From contig DAOUCA010000207.1 of assembly GCA_034432375.1 (NCBI GenBank), forward strand, positions 1-64,000: a DNA stretch of 64,000 nucleotides. Reading direction: 5' to 3'. The notes beneath the pieces are model-generated. The model did not search any database. It worked only from the letters and a program-made list of their open reading frames with translations, and was not told the origin of the DNA. Shown piece by piece: positions 1-8,573 of this stretch (the first letter of the stretch is position 1; every line of letters starts with the position of its first letter). The position numbers and the translations under genes were made by a program. The stretch is from JAHBVH01 sp034432375 (GTDB lineage: Bacteria; Chloroflexota; Anaerolineae; Caldilineales; Caldilineaceae).

Positions 1-34
1 TGACATTTGCCAAAACGACCAATCAATTGGCCGA

Positions 35-98
35 CTAACCCCGAAAAGCCGCCTCAGCGGCTAGGTATGTAGCCGCTGAGGCGGCTTTTCGGGGTTAG
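35..98. repeat. Perfect 28-bp inverted repeat (hairpin)
   Basis: Bases 35-62 and 71-98 are exact reverse complements around an 8-base loop. The stem is rich in GCC/GGC. There is no T-run after either arm, so a simple intrinsic terminator is not obvious. The bases TGACATTT at 1-8 and AAATGTCA near 125-132 form an outer inverted pair, which suggests a small mobile palindromic element. Confidence 0.85.
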
Positions 99-213
99 CA
101 GCGGGTTTCAACCCTGCAAAATTGAAATGTCAACAGAACCTAAAGCCGGCTAATCAGGAGTGCGCTTTAGCACAGCTTTCTCTAGCAGGCGGTGGTTTCA
201 ACCACTGCCGCTA

Positions 214-293
214 GGGTGCGTCCCATTTTGGGGGATTACACAGAAGGACAAAATTGATCGTCCGGCGTAATCCCCCAAATGTGGTACGCACCC
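214..293. repeat. Imperfect inverted repeat, 26/27 bases per arm
   Basis: The left arm at 214-239 (GGGTGCGT...GGGGGATTAC) pairs with the right arm at 267-293, with a one-base indel and a few mismatches. About 27 bases lie between them. It looks like a second palindromic repeat element beside the hairpin at 35-98. No open frame crosses it. Confidence 0.7.
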
Positions 294-309
294 CTGCCGC
301 TATCACTGT

Positions 310-339
310 CTGACTCCCCACTACGCTCTATGGTATACT
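310..339 (+). promoter_or_regulatory. Candidate extended -10 promoter
   Basis: TGGTATACT at 331-339 is a good extended -10 hexamer. CTGACT at 310-315 is a weak -35 with an 18-base spacer. It lies just before the Uma2 remnant and may now drive the methyltransferase-like gene at 511. This is inferred from base matches only. Confidence 0.4.
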
Positions 340-366
340 ACAACTAAATGTAGCGTTGCACAATGA

Positions 367-519
367 AGAACTGCAACAATTGTCTACACGAAACCACAAA
401 CGATTTCGCCGCTGCAGGCAGGTGATTTTCTGACACGCACCGAATTTGAACACCGCTACCACAACCATCCCGAACTCAAAAAAGCCGAACTTATCGAAGG
501 AATTGTCGACATGCCATCC
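367..519 (+). pseudogene. N-terminal remnant of a Uma2-family endonuclease
   Basis: After a TGA at 364-366 the frame stays open through the next gene. Its translation contains GDFLTRTEFEHRYHNHPELK followed by KAELIEGIVDMPSP. This matches the conserved N-terminus of Uma2 (DUF820) proteins, which usually reads close to LTRAEFERRY..HPE.KKAELIEGVVYMPSP. No ATG or good start opens it, and similarity stops after MPSP at about 519, where the methyltransferase-like sequence begins. Uma2 proteins are PD-(D/E)XK-type nucleases abundant in Cyanobacteria and Chloroflexota. Only about 45 residues remain and the catalytic part is missing, so this is a decayed 5' fragment left by a deletion or recombination. 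Confidence 0.65.
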
Positions 520-1161
520 CCCGACATTACGGAAAATTCACCGATGCCAATCCCAAGGCTCTATAACGAGCATTTCGTTCAGAAATCTGATGAAAGAATG
601 GAACTCTTTCAAGCATTGTCTGCAGAATTCAATTTGCAGCGTGGACTCTACCCTGGTTGCTTTACCCATATCACCCCCTCGTTCTTTATTCCGGAAATGG
701 CCTATGTCGATACGGACAAACGTTGCCGAAAGTTCTTCTCCAATGATGCCACGCAGCAATATATAGCAGCACGAAAGCATTACGCACAAGCGCCCTCGAT
801 CAAATTTTATAACGCTGATTTTTCAAAAGAGATCCCCGAAGTGGCGCAATCGTTTGATCTCCTGCTCTCCTTTTATGCTGGATTTATTTCTGAGTATTGC
901 ACACGCTATTTACGCCCACATGGTATTTTGGTGGTCAATAATAGTCATGGCGATGCACCCCTTGCTTACCTAAACCCCATTTATCGACTTGTCGGTGTTG
1001 TCAACCGTAGAGCAGAACGATTTACGCTTTCCTTTGATGATCTGGATGGCTATTTTGTGACAAAATCAGGTAAGCCAATCATCAAAGAAGAGCTATTGAA
1101 GACAATGAGCGGGCCGGCGTATACGAAGGCTCCTTATGCCTACGTTTTTGAGAAAACATAG
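511..1161 (+). CDS. Class I SAM methyltransferase-like protein
   Basis: This is a 216-residue protein with a Rossmann-like order of motifs: LYPGCFTH at residues 46-53 in the place of motif I, VDTD at 66-69 as the acidic end of strand 2, FDLLLSFYAG near 115-124, and LRPHGILVVNN at 134-144 as the strand-5 region. This suggests a small SAM-dependent methyltransferase; the substrate cannot be told. The start is uncertain. The ATG at 511 has GAAGGA nine bases upstream but lies inside the Uma2 remnant, so the first eleven residues may be borrowed; the ATG at 544 is the alternative. The reading frame is continuous with the Uma2 fragment. The gene stands alone before the sulfatase. Confidence 0.6.
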   Translation: MPSPDITENSPMPIPRLYNEHFVQKSDERMELFQALSAEFNLQRGLYPGCFTHITPSFFIPEMAYVDTDKRCRKFFSNDATQQYIAARKHYAQAPSIKFYNADFSKEIPEVAQSFDLLLSFYAGFISEYCTRYLRPHGILVVNNSHGDAPLAYLNPIYRLVGVVNRRAERFTLSFDDLDGYFVTKSGKPIIKEELLKTMSGPAYTKAPYAYVFEKT

Positions 1162-1239
1162 AAACTACCGTCTATTGCTCACATTGTTTGGTGTGGAAAA
1201 TGGATGCGGTGTGGAGAATGGAAAAGAGGAATAAGTATC

Positions 1240-2733
1240 ATGTCTCGTCAACCCAATGTCATCATCATCATGACCGATCAACAGCGCGCCGACTTGAGCA
1301 AACGGGAAGGCTTTCCGCTGGATACCACGCCTTTTCTTGACGATCTGGCTACACAGGGCGCTTGGTTCGATCGCGCCTACACGACGATTCCCGCCTGTGC
1401 GCCGGCGCGGGTGAGCATGTTGACTGGGCGCTATCCCAGTGCGACACGCGTACGCACAAATCACAATTTGCCCGACGCCACCTATAGCAAAGAGCTGTTT
1501 ACCATCTTCCGTGAACAAGGTTATCAAACGGCGCTTGTGGGCAAAAACCACACCTATCTCACTGCGGATGATGTCGATTACTGGTTTGAGGCCAACCATC
1601 TTTCGGCGCAAGATGATGATACAACAGCGGAATTTCAAGCGTTCCACGACTTTATGCGGAGCACGCATTTTCAGGCATCGTTGGAACCAACCCCGCATCC
1701 ACTTGAGGTGCAATTCCCCTACCGCATTGTGAGCAAAGCCACCGCGTGGCTGGACAACTGGAAAGAGAATACCGCGCCCTTCTTCCTCTGGCTGAGCTTT
1801 CCCGAACCACACAACCCCTATCAAGTGCCAGAACCGTATTATTCAATGTTTCCACCTGAGACGTTACCACCTACCCTAACGGATGAGAAGGCGCTGGCAA
1901 CCAAGGGCTTCAAATATGAATGGTGTCGTACGTCATTTGAGAAAGCCTTTCCCAACTTTGCAGAACACTTACCGCGCGCTCGTGCCAACTATTTGGGTCT
2001 ATTGCGCCTGCTCGATGACCAGATCAAGCGCTTTGTCGACTATTTAGATGACGCCGGTCTGCGTGAAAACACGATCATTCTCTTTCTCTCGGACCACGGC
2101 GACTTTGTTGGCGAGTATGGCCTCATGCGCAAAGGACCAGATCTGCCGGAAGTGTTGACGCGCATTCCCTTTAGCATCTGCGGGCCGGGTATTGTGGGGC
2201 AGCCCACCGCGCATGATGCCCACATCTCGATTGCTGACATTCTGCCGACGCTCTGTGACGCCATCGCTGCTCCTGTGCCGGATGGCGTCCAGGGGCGAAG
2301 TTTCTGGCCCCTTGTCACCGGCCAACCCTATCCGACCACAGAATTTCAAAGCGCGTATGCGGAACATGGTTTTGGCGGTGAATATTATGGCTGGGACGAG
2401 ACGCTCAATCCAGCGGATGATGGGCTCATTGCTAGCTCCGATGGGGTGACGTGGGGTTCCTATGACTGCCTCAACAGTTGGACGCAAGCGGGACAGCTCC
2501 GCATGGTGCGCAAAGGGGATTGGAAATTGACGTGGGATATGGAGGGCACGGGTGAGTTGTACGATCTGGCCACGGATCCGGTCGAGGTCAACAATTGCTT
2601 TGGGCAGCCACAGCACGCCGCGATCCAGCAGGAACTCATGACAGAATTGCTGACGTGGCTGTTACGCACCCAAGACCCACTGCCGTTGCCGCGCAAACGG
2701 TACGTTATGAAGCAGAGGGCACGGAATTATTGA
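1240..2733 (+). CDS. Sulfatase (alkaline phosphatase superfamily)
   Basis: This 497-residue protein begins with PNVIIIMTDQQRAD, the usual metal-binding start of arylsulfatases. CAPARVSMLTGRYPS at 53-67 fits the sulfatase signature C-x-P-x-R. Cys53 would be converted to formylglycine by a maturation enzyme that is not in this window. SDHGDFVGEYGL near 286-297 supplies further metal ligands. The family hydrolyses sulfate esters, often on carbohydrates. No signal peptide is visible, so a cytoplasmic place is likely. The start is set by AAAGAGGA nine bases before the ATG. A methyltransferase follows 17 bases downstream and may be co-transcribed. The exact substrate is unknown. Confidence 0.9.
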   Translation: MSRQPNVIIIMTDQQRADLSKREGFPLDTTPFLDDLATQGAWFDRAYTTIPACAPARVSMLTGRYPSATRVRTNHNLPDATYSKELFTIFREQGYQTALVGKNHTYLTADDVDYWFEANHLSAQDDDTTAEFQAFHDFMRSTHFQASLEPTPHPLEVQFPYRIVSKATAWLDNWKENTAPFFLWLSFPEPHNPYQVPEPYYSMFPPETLPPTLTDEKALATKGFKYEWCRTSFEKAFPNFAEHLPRARANYLGLLRLLDDQIKRFVDYLDDAGLRENTIILFLSDHGDFVGEYGLMRKGPDLPEVLTRIPFSICGPGIVGQPTAHDAHISIADILPTLCDAIAAPVPDGVQGRSFWPLVTGQPYPTTEFQSAYAEHGFGGEYYGWDETLNPADDGLIASSDGVTWGSYDCLNSWTQAGQLRMVRKGDWKLTWDMEGTGELYDLATDPVEVNNCFGQPQHAAIQQELMTELLTWLLRTQDPLPLPRKRYVMKQRARNY

Positions 2734-2750
2734 GAACAGGCATTGCGTAG

Positions 2751-3569
2751 ATGACAAAAGCGATGGCAGCCATGAACGAAATCCATGAAGCGAATCGGCG
2801 GTCTTGGAATGCCAGAGCCAACGATTGGCAGCAACTGCGTGACCGTGATCAGTTGTGGCGACACTGTATAGAACAGCCATCAGTAGCCTTTCAAGGCCAA
2901 GCGCTAGAACTCATTCACGCTGCTATACCTACGGTGGCTGGCAAACAGGTCTGCGTCATTGGCAGCGGTGACAACTACGCCGCTTTTGCGCTCGCCGGTT
3001 TGGGCGCAAAAGTCACGTCGGTTGATATTGCAGAGAATCAGCTTGCCGTAGCAGAGGAACGGGCGCAGATCCTTGGTCTGGAGATGACCTTTGTGCGTGC
3101 CGACGCCGCCGATCTTGCCCCGCTGGCATCAGCAAATTTTGATCTCGTTTTTTCCTCCAATGGCTTTTACGTGTGGATTGCCGATATACCGGCGGTCTGC
3201 CGCCAGATTTATCGCATTTTGCGCCCCAATGGCTACTACATCTTCTACGATGTACACCCCTTTCAACGACCTTGGGACCATGAAGAGAAGCGGCAACTAA
3301 CAATGGTCAAACCCTACAGGGCAAGCGGGCCAATGCAGGATGAAGGCGACAGTCATTACGAATTCCACCACACGATGGCAGATCTACTCAACGGATTGGC
3401 GGCGGCCGGCTTGCGTCTCCATCAGTTGCTGGAATCCGCGCCGTCGGATTCACGCTATTGGCAAGATTTCTCCTATGAGACGGGGAACGCAGCAGACCTG
3501 ACCGATTGGCGCAACAATCCACGCGCCGGGCTGCCTGCGTGGTTGACAGTGGCGGCGCAGAAAGCTTGA
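2751..3569 (+). CDS. Class I SAM-dependent methyltransferase
   Basis: This 272-residue protein has a clear methyltransferase core. VCVIGSGDNYAAFALA at 67-82 is the SAM-binding glycine loop, VDIAENQLAVAEERA at 91-105 holds the acidic residue after strand 2, FVRADAADLAPL is motif II, and FDLVFSSNGFYVWI with ILRPNGYYIFYD gives strands 4 and 5. It resembles the Methyltransf_11/25 group acting on small molecules. The start could also be at 2763 or 2772, since no strong ribosome site separates the three ATGs. It ends only 9 bases from the convergent FG-GAP gene. The substrate is unknown. Confidence 0.85.
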   Translation: MTKAMAAMNEIHEANRRSWNARANDWQQLRDRDQLWRHCIEQPSVAFQGQALELIHAAIPTVAGKQVCVIGSGDNYAAFALAGLGAKVTSVDIAENQLAVAEERAQILGLEMTFVRADAADLAPLASANFDLVFSSNGFYVWIADIPAVCRQIYRILRPNGYYIFYDVHPFQRPWDHEEKRQLTMVKPYRASGPMQDEGDSHYEFHHTMADLLNGLAAAGLRLHQLLESAPSDSRYWQDFSYETGNAADLTDWRNNPRAGLPAWLTVAAQKA

Positions 3570-3578
3570 GCGCTCGCC

Positions 3579-5288
3579 TCATTCGCCTCGTGTGACTGTC
3601 AACAGCTGTGCGCCGTGCACTGCTTCAAGCTCCGAGATTAGTCCGTCGGGCCACTGGATCCGTAACGACTGCAATTGGGCATCGGGCGGAAAGCCAAAGT
3701 GCACGCGTACCGGATCGCCGGAGAGATAACCGCTAGTCACGCGTACATCGCGCCATAGATCGCCGCTGTCGGTCGTCAACACTAACTGCGCGCCGACCCC
3801 AAAATAGTTTGCACTCTTTGGCCAGTGTAGTTCCACCTGTAAACTCTCGCCACCACAGAGCTGGTTTTCAAACAGTTGCGCCGAAGTGCGCAGGTTGTTG
3901 ACAACGATATCGAGATCGCCGTCATTATCCAGATCGCCCATCATCATACCGCGTCCGCTGGCGGTGGAGCCAAGTTGCCATTCGGGTACATGGACAAAGT
4001 TCCCGTGCCCATCATTGCGAAAGGCTTGGTTTGCTTCGACCAGCTCCCCATTTGCCAGGTAACCAAAGAGATTAGACGCGATCATTCCATTAACGATATA
4101 GGCATCCAGATAGCCGTCGTTATCGAGATCACCAAACTTACCGGCCCAACTCCAGCCGGTGGCATCAATCCCGCGCGCGGTGCTCTCATTCTGCCAATCA
4201 GCAGCTGCCTTGGGCTGTTGCAGCATATTGATCATCTGCTGCGTATCCCCAGAATAGCGATCATTGCGTGCTTCTAGTTGTTTAATCACCGGCAACCAAC
4301 GGGCCAAGTTGGGGACAGATGTGTCGTAAGGGTTCATATCGGTGGTAAAGAGGGACTGCTGACCGTGATTGGCAATATCCCCCCAGTCAATGCTCATCGT
4401 GCTAAAGGAGGTCTGTTCAAAGGGCAACGCCGGCTGCCAGGCCTGACCGTCCCGCAACCAAATTCGATCTGGCAGGGCAAAGTCATTGGCCACCCAAATA
4501 TCGCGAGCACCGTCCTCATTGAGGTCGATCAGGGCAACCGCTAAGGTTTCGGCATCGGGGGCCAGGGGTTCGGCGAGGTAGCCGCTGTCGCGATGCACAT
4601 AGAGGGTAACCCCGGCATGGCTATCGCGCTCGGGGTGCGCAATGCCCTGCTGCTGTAGGTCAATATTGTAGGAGCCGGTCACCAAATCCAGTGCGCCATC
4701 ACCGGTCAGATCTGCCCAAGCCATCGCATAGGCAAAGCTTTCAACACCGGGGAGCTGTTGGCGGACAAAGCGCTCACCAGCAGGAGAATCCCCTTGGTTA
4801 TGCCAGAGCGAAAGGGTCGCTTGGCCCCGGTGGGTGAAGACGATATCGAGGAAGCCATCAGCGTCCACATCCACGATCGCCACACCACGCGTGAAGCGAT
4901 CCGCTAAAGATTGTGCAGTGAACTTTAGCGCACCGTTGTTCCAGAGGATCGTACTTTCGCGATCGATGCTGGCAAAGACCAAGTCGAGATCGCCATCGCC
5001 GTCGAGATCGTTGACCGCAACACCGGCACCGTTGCTTTCATAAGTATTGAGTTCGCGCAAACGGGTGCCGGTGGAGAAGGGAAGCGTGTGGGTAATGAAA
5101 GAACCTTGACAGGAGTCTGCAGTTGACAAGAGCTTTGTAGAGACTGAGACTGAGACTGAGGCTGGGGCAATGGCAGCCGCTGGGGCTAGTGGGGTGTGCG
5201 CTTGCTGCTTCTCACAGGCAGAGAAGATCAGAAGCAGAACAGACCACAAAGACCGAGACGCAATCCGGCATAACGCTCTGTAACACAC
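3579..5288 (-). CDS. FG-GAP/VCBS repeat lipoprotein with ASPIC/UnbV domain (CRTAC1-like)
   Basis: This 569-residue protein starts at GTG. Its N-terminal hydrophobic stretch SLWSVLLLIFSAC ends at Cys25, a plausible lipobox, so it is likely anchored to the outer face of the membrane. Calcium-loop repeats of the form D-x-D-x-D-G-x-x-D recur, for example NDLDGDGDLDLV near residue 92, VDVDADGFLDIV, ADLTGDGALDLV, GDLDNDGYLDAY and GDLDNDGDLDIV, as in FG-GAP/VCBS beta-propellers. The last 70 residues (GVGAQLVLTTDSGDLWRDV to the end) match the ASPIC/UnbV domain. Proteins with this make-up are CRTAC1-like exported proteins whose function is poorly known. It is divergent in context from its neighbour DUF5107 gene only by a short gap and may share its transcript. 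Confidence 0.85.
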   Translation of the reverse strand: MCYRALCRIASRSLWSVLLLIFSACEKQQAHTPLAPAAAIAPASVSVSVSTKLLSTADSCQGSFITHTLPFSTGTRLRELNTYESNGAGVAVNDLDGDGDLDLVFASIDRESTILWNNGALKFTAQSLADRFTRGVAIVDVDADGFLDIVFTHRGQATLSLWHNQGDSPAGERFVRQQLPGVESFAYAMAWADLTGDGALDLVTGSYNIDLQQQGIAHPERDSHAGVTLYVHRDSGYLAEPLAPDAETLAVALIDLNEDGARDIWVANDFALPDRIWLRDGQAWQPALPFEQTSFSTMSIDWGDIANHGQQSLFTTDMNPYDTSVPNLARWLPVIKQLEARNDRYSGDTQQMINMLQQPKAAADWQNESTARGIDATGWSWAGKFGDLDNDGYLDAYIVNGMIASNLFGYLANGELVEANQAFRNDGHGNFVHVPEWQLGSTASGRGMMMGDLDNDGDLDIVVNNLRTSAQLFENQLCGGESLQVELHWPKSANYFGVGAQLVLTTDSGDLWRDVRVTSGYLSGDPVRVHFGFPPDAQLQSLRIQWPDGLISELEAVHGAQLLTVTRGE

Positions 5289-5356
5289 GTTGAGTTAGAC
5301 CATTCCCCGCTGCTGATCACTTTGCCGCAGCCTGGGCATCGGCGTGATAAAAGCGG

Positions 5357-8239
5357 CTATGCATACAAAAGGGCGATCATTCGTTTGTGCACAATTGCAC
5401 CATCGTGATCTGAACATAACTTCAGCACCCTGTCAAATTGCGCAGATGCCTCTGTTGCCATCTTGAGCCCAAGATAGCCAAGACCGCACATGAAGAAACA
5501 TTGAATGCGGTTTTGCCGATTGAGGTCGCGCTTTAATTGTGTGTTACCGACCAACACAGCAGGAAAACGATTCACTTGAATCTGATCCTCCCCATGGGTA
5601 TTCCCATAGTCAATCAGCCGCTGAAAGATCTTCTCTGCGGTTGTGTCATCACCTGTTTTTTGGTAGGCCAGCGCCTGATAAAAGAAGATCGCTGGTTCTT
5701 CTTCCCCGCAAATGGGTATAATGTCTGCTTTCTTTGCTTCATCAATGGCATGATGAAACGCATGCTGTGCCTGCTTTGTCTCACCCAAGGCAGCGAAGGT
5801 GCAGCCCATGTAGTAATAGATCTGCGTTTTTTGCACATCACGTAAACTTGCCTGCCCCAAGAGATTGACAGAGCATTCGGCTTGGTACAATTTACCCATC
5901 GCCTTTACCGGCTCACCGGCAATCAATAGTTTTTTTGCTTGTTCGATCAACGCGAAGTTATATTGGTAAACGACGAGTGGATAGGCTACACCCCGTTGAG
6001 CGACGTGATAAGCAACGTGATGAGCGACTTCATCCACTTTTCCCACCCATGTATAACAGGTGCAACCGGCCAACAAATCTAATGCTTCCTCATGGTTGCC
6101 AGTGAGATTGAGCAAACGAATGCGCTCCAGGTTCAAAGCATCGTGCGCCACGACCAAAGTGTCGTGTAATTCTAGATTATCCAAACGAGCTTGCGGGGGA
6201 AGGTTGGTTAGTTGATAGAGCTGATCCAATTCATAAAAGATCTGTACACTGGTAATATCCAAGGCAAAGGCGCGTTCATACGCCGCTAACGCGGCCTCAC
6301 AATCCTGAAGACAATTGAGATACGCAATTCCCAGATCACGGTGGATAAAAGGCAGGGTAGGCTCAAGCGCGCGCGCTTTCTCCCAGGAAGTAACGGCCAG
6401 CTCATATTCCTGATAGCCACACCACAATGCGCCCAATAGATAAAAGGCATAGGCATCGCTGGGATTGTGGTGAATCGTACATTGTAACGCAAGCAGTGCG
6501 TCCAGCTGACGAGACGGAGCCCATTGTTGAAACGCCGCGGCTACCGCCTGAATACCAGACGCCCCAGAGCTGGCATCCAGCAAGAGAGAGCCCTCGTTGC
6601 CGCAAAAATGACGATGAGTTGCAACCAATTCTTTAACTTTCTCAGGCTGACCAGCTTCTATGTAGCACCAAATTAGAAAGTAGTGAGCCATCGGTTCGCT
6701 GTCCAACAATAGCGTCAACAGCGCAATTGCCTCACACCACAGACCAGCATGGCGGTAATCAAGGGCCAATATCAGTAGCGTAGTATCCTGCTGACGAAGG
6801 GGAGCCATACGGGCGGCGAGGATACGCTCCGTGTCACCGGAGGGATCCTCGTTGGCGAGTAATACCGATTCCCAACGGGCACCATATGGCATGAGATCAA
6901 GCTTCAAGGCCAGTTCGATCTCAGTGGCAGCCTCACTGGGTTGTCGTAAGCGGCGCAGAAGTGCAATTTTTAGATGGCGTGCTTTGTGATGGCTGTGGTT
7001 ATGTGCTAAGGCAGAGGTAACCAACGCTAAGGCGTCCACGAATCGGCCATCGCGGCTAGCCAAACAGGCCGATTCAAAATACGCGGCATCTTGTAAAGTA
7101 GCGCAGGCTGATGCTTTATCAAATAGATCAATGGCCGACCGATAGTCACCCTGGGCAATGAGCGTCAACCCTAAATTATATAATGGCTCGCCATCCACGG
7201 GACTGCCTGGATGTGTCATTGCTGGGTCAGTTGCTGGGTTAGTTGCTGGGTCAATTGCCTTGCGGAAATAGCCTTCAGCCGCAGCAAAGCGCCCGCGCCG
7301 ATAAAGCAACAGACCAAGTGCATTGTTACATCGCCGATCAGAGGGATCACGACGTAACCCCTCTTGATAGTAACACTCCGGCGCATAGGGCGTAGGCGTT
7401 GTCCCCCGATGCTGTTCCAGATAAAGGCCAGTACCCAAAAGCTCTGCCGACGAGACGATTTCTTCCGGCGGGAAGATGGGAAGAGCCACCGTTGAAGGTG
7501 TAACTTTTTTTGCAGCTAATGGTAAAAACGCCAGTTGCCTGGTGGTCGGTTGGAGAGCTTCTTTCTCGCCAAACGGAACAAAAGTCTGTGTAAAGCGTCT
7601 CTCTTCGCCAGCTCGCAGCCAGTAACGCCCTGACGCTGGATCAGTATTCGCCCCCCACAAGGGTTCAACACTTTGTGGAATACTCGTGCCATTGTAAAGT
7701 TGTATATCAATCTCTACGTATGCCCGATCGGGAAAGAGGCGAAAACCATTCACGCCATGAACTTCGGACCACACATCTACAGTGGCGCACCAGATGGTTT
7801 TGCTACCATCCGCTCCTTCCTCGATCCGCCACTCCAGCGGCGTGTTCAGGCAATGGTCATACTGCACCGGCCAGACAAATTCATTGCTACCGAAGATCCA
7901 CGGGCCACTAAGACCAATCAGCGCCGGTTTGATCAGTTGATCCTCTGCCAATACATGATAGGTGTTGGTTTTATCGGCTGCTATTTGCACCTGCCCACCC
8001 ATTTCGGGTAAGATCATGAGCTTCAGGTAACGATTTTCTAGAAACAACAATGTCCGCTCTTGGTTCTCGACTTGATGGACAATCGTTTTGCTATGTGAAG
8101 CATAAATATTAGTGGTATTCTTGACAGAGCCATGGCCTTCGGAAGTGACCCGTTGATTTTGAGGTTTGACACATTTGACAGGGCAAGTGGCCTGTTGTGC
8201 CCAGGCTGAGACGAAATTGTTGGTCATATCTAATTCCAT
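5357..8239 (-). CDS. DUF5107 and TPR-repeat protein
   Basis: This 960-residue protein has an N-terminal part (about residues 60-215) matching DUF5107. It includes YLKLMILPEMGGQVQIAADK, IKPALIGLSGPWIFGSNEF and RIEEGADGSKTIWCATVD, followed by a carbohydrate-active-like beta domain ending at LWGANTD. Next comes PASGRYWLRAGEERRFTQTF, which in longer members lies much further along, so the middle of DUF5107 seems to have been lost here. From about residue 300 to the end there are many tetratricopeptide helices (for example PLYNLGLTLIAQGDYRSAI and AFYLLGALWCGYQEYELAV). DUF5107-TPR proteins occur in gut and soil bacteria near carbohydrate genes; the role is not established. No signal peptide is seen. 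Confidence 0.85.
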   Translation of the reverse strand: MELDMTNNFVSAWAQQATCPVKCVKPQNQRVTSEGHGSVKNTTNIYASHSKTIVHQVENQERTLLFLENRYLKLMILPEMGGQVQIAADKTNTYHVLAEDQLIKPALIGLSGPWIFGSNEFVWPVQYDHCLNTPLEWRIEEGADGSKTIWCATVDVWSEVHGVNGFRLFPDRAYVEIDIQLYNGTSIPQSVEPLWGANTDPASGRYWLRAGEERRFTQTFVPFGEKEALQPTTRQLAFLPLAAKKVTPSTVALPIFPPEEIVSSAELLGTGLYLEQHRGTTPTPYAPECYYQEGLRRDPSDRRCNNALGLLLYRRGRFAAAEGYFRKAIDPATNPATDPAMTHPGSPVDGEPLYNLGLTLIAQGDYRSAIDLFDKASACATLQDAAYFESACLASRDGRFVDALALVTSALAHNHSHHKARHLKIALLRRLRQPSEAATEIELALKLDLMPYGARWESVLLANEDPSGDTERILAARMAPLRQQDTTLLILALDYRHAGLWCEAIALLTLLLDSEPMAHYFLIWCYIEAGQPEKVKELVATHRHFCGNEGSLLLDASSGASGIQAVAAAFQQWAPSRQLDALLALQCTIHHNPSDAYAFYLLGALWCGYQEYELAVTSWEKARALEPTLPFIHRDLGIAYLNCLQDCEAALAAYERAFALDITSVQIFYELDQLYQLTNLPPQARLDNLELHDTLVVAHDALNLERIRLLNLTGNHEEALDLLAGCTCYTWVGKVDEVAHHVAYHVAQRGVAYPLVVYQYNFALIEQAKKLLIAGEPVKAMGKLYQAECSVNLLGQASLRDVQKTQIYYYMGCTFAALGETKQAQHAFHHAIDEAKKADIIPICGEEEPAIFFYQALAYQKTGDDTTAEKIFQRLIDYGNTHGEDQIQVNRFPAVLVGNTQLKRDLNRQNRIQCFFMCGLGYLGLKMATEASAQFDRVLKLCSDHDGAIVHKRMIALLYA

Positions 8240-8573
8240 ATTGCGCTTGCAATGATGTTGTGCGCTAAGTATCGAGACAGATTTGTAATTTACAGAATCA
8301 CAAACAAGATTAACTCATTAATCGAGTTTGTTCAACACATTCATGTACGTAATTTTACGGATAATTTGTGCAATCGGCATCCCAATTGTATTAAATCGCT
8401 GAAATAGTACTCGTAAGCTTTTATTTGTTAACTCTTCTGTTCTAAAGCAACAGGGCTCAATAGGTTAGTCTTGCCATTAAGCACGAAATAAATTAATTTT
8501 TTGTAAGCTTAAGATAGAAGCCGACCAAGAGTACACAACTCTTCTCACAGTTCCTAGTAAGAAATTACCATTT
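8240..8573. other. AT-rich divergent intergenic region
   Basis: This 334-base gap lies between the divergent DUF5107-TPR gene and proB and so should hold both promoters. It is more AT-rich than its surroundings. No strong palindrome, riboswitch core or conserved reading frame was recognised, and no clear ribosome site precedes the proB ATG. Confidence 0.5.

Noticed and set aside
1165..1824. Minus-strand frame over the sulfatase start
   Set aside because: It is antisense to the clear sulfatase signature and has no recognisable family.
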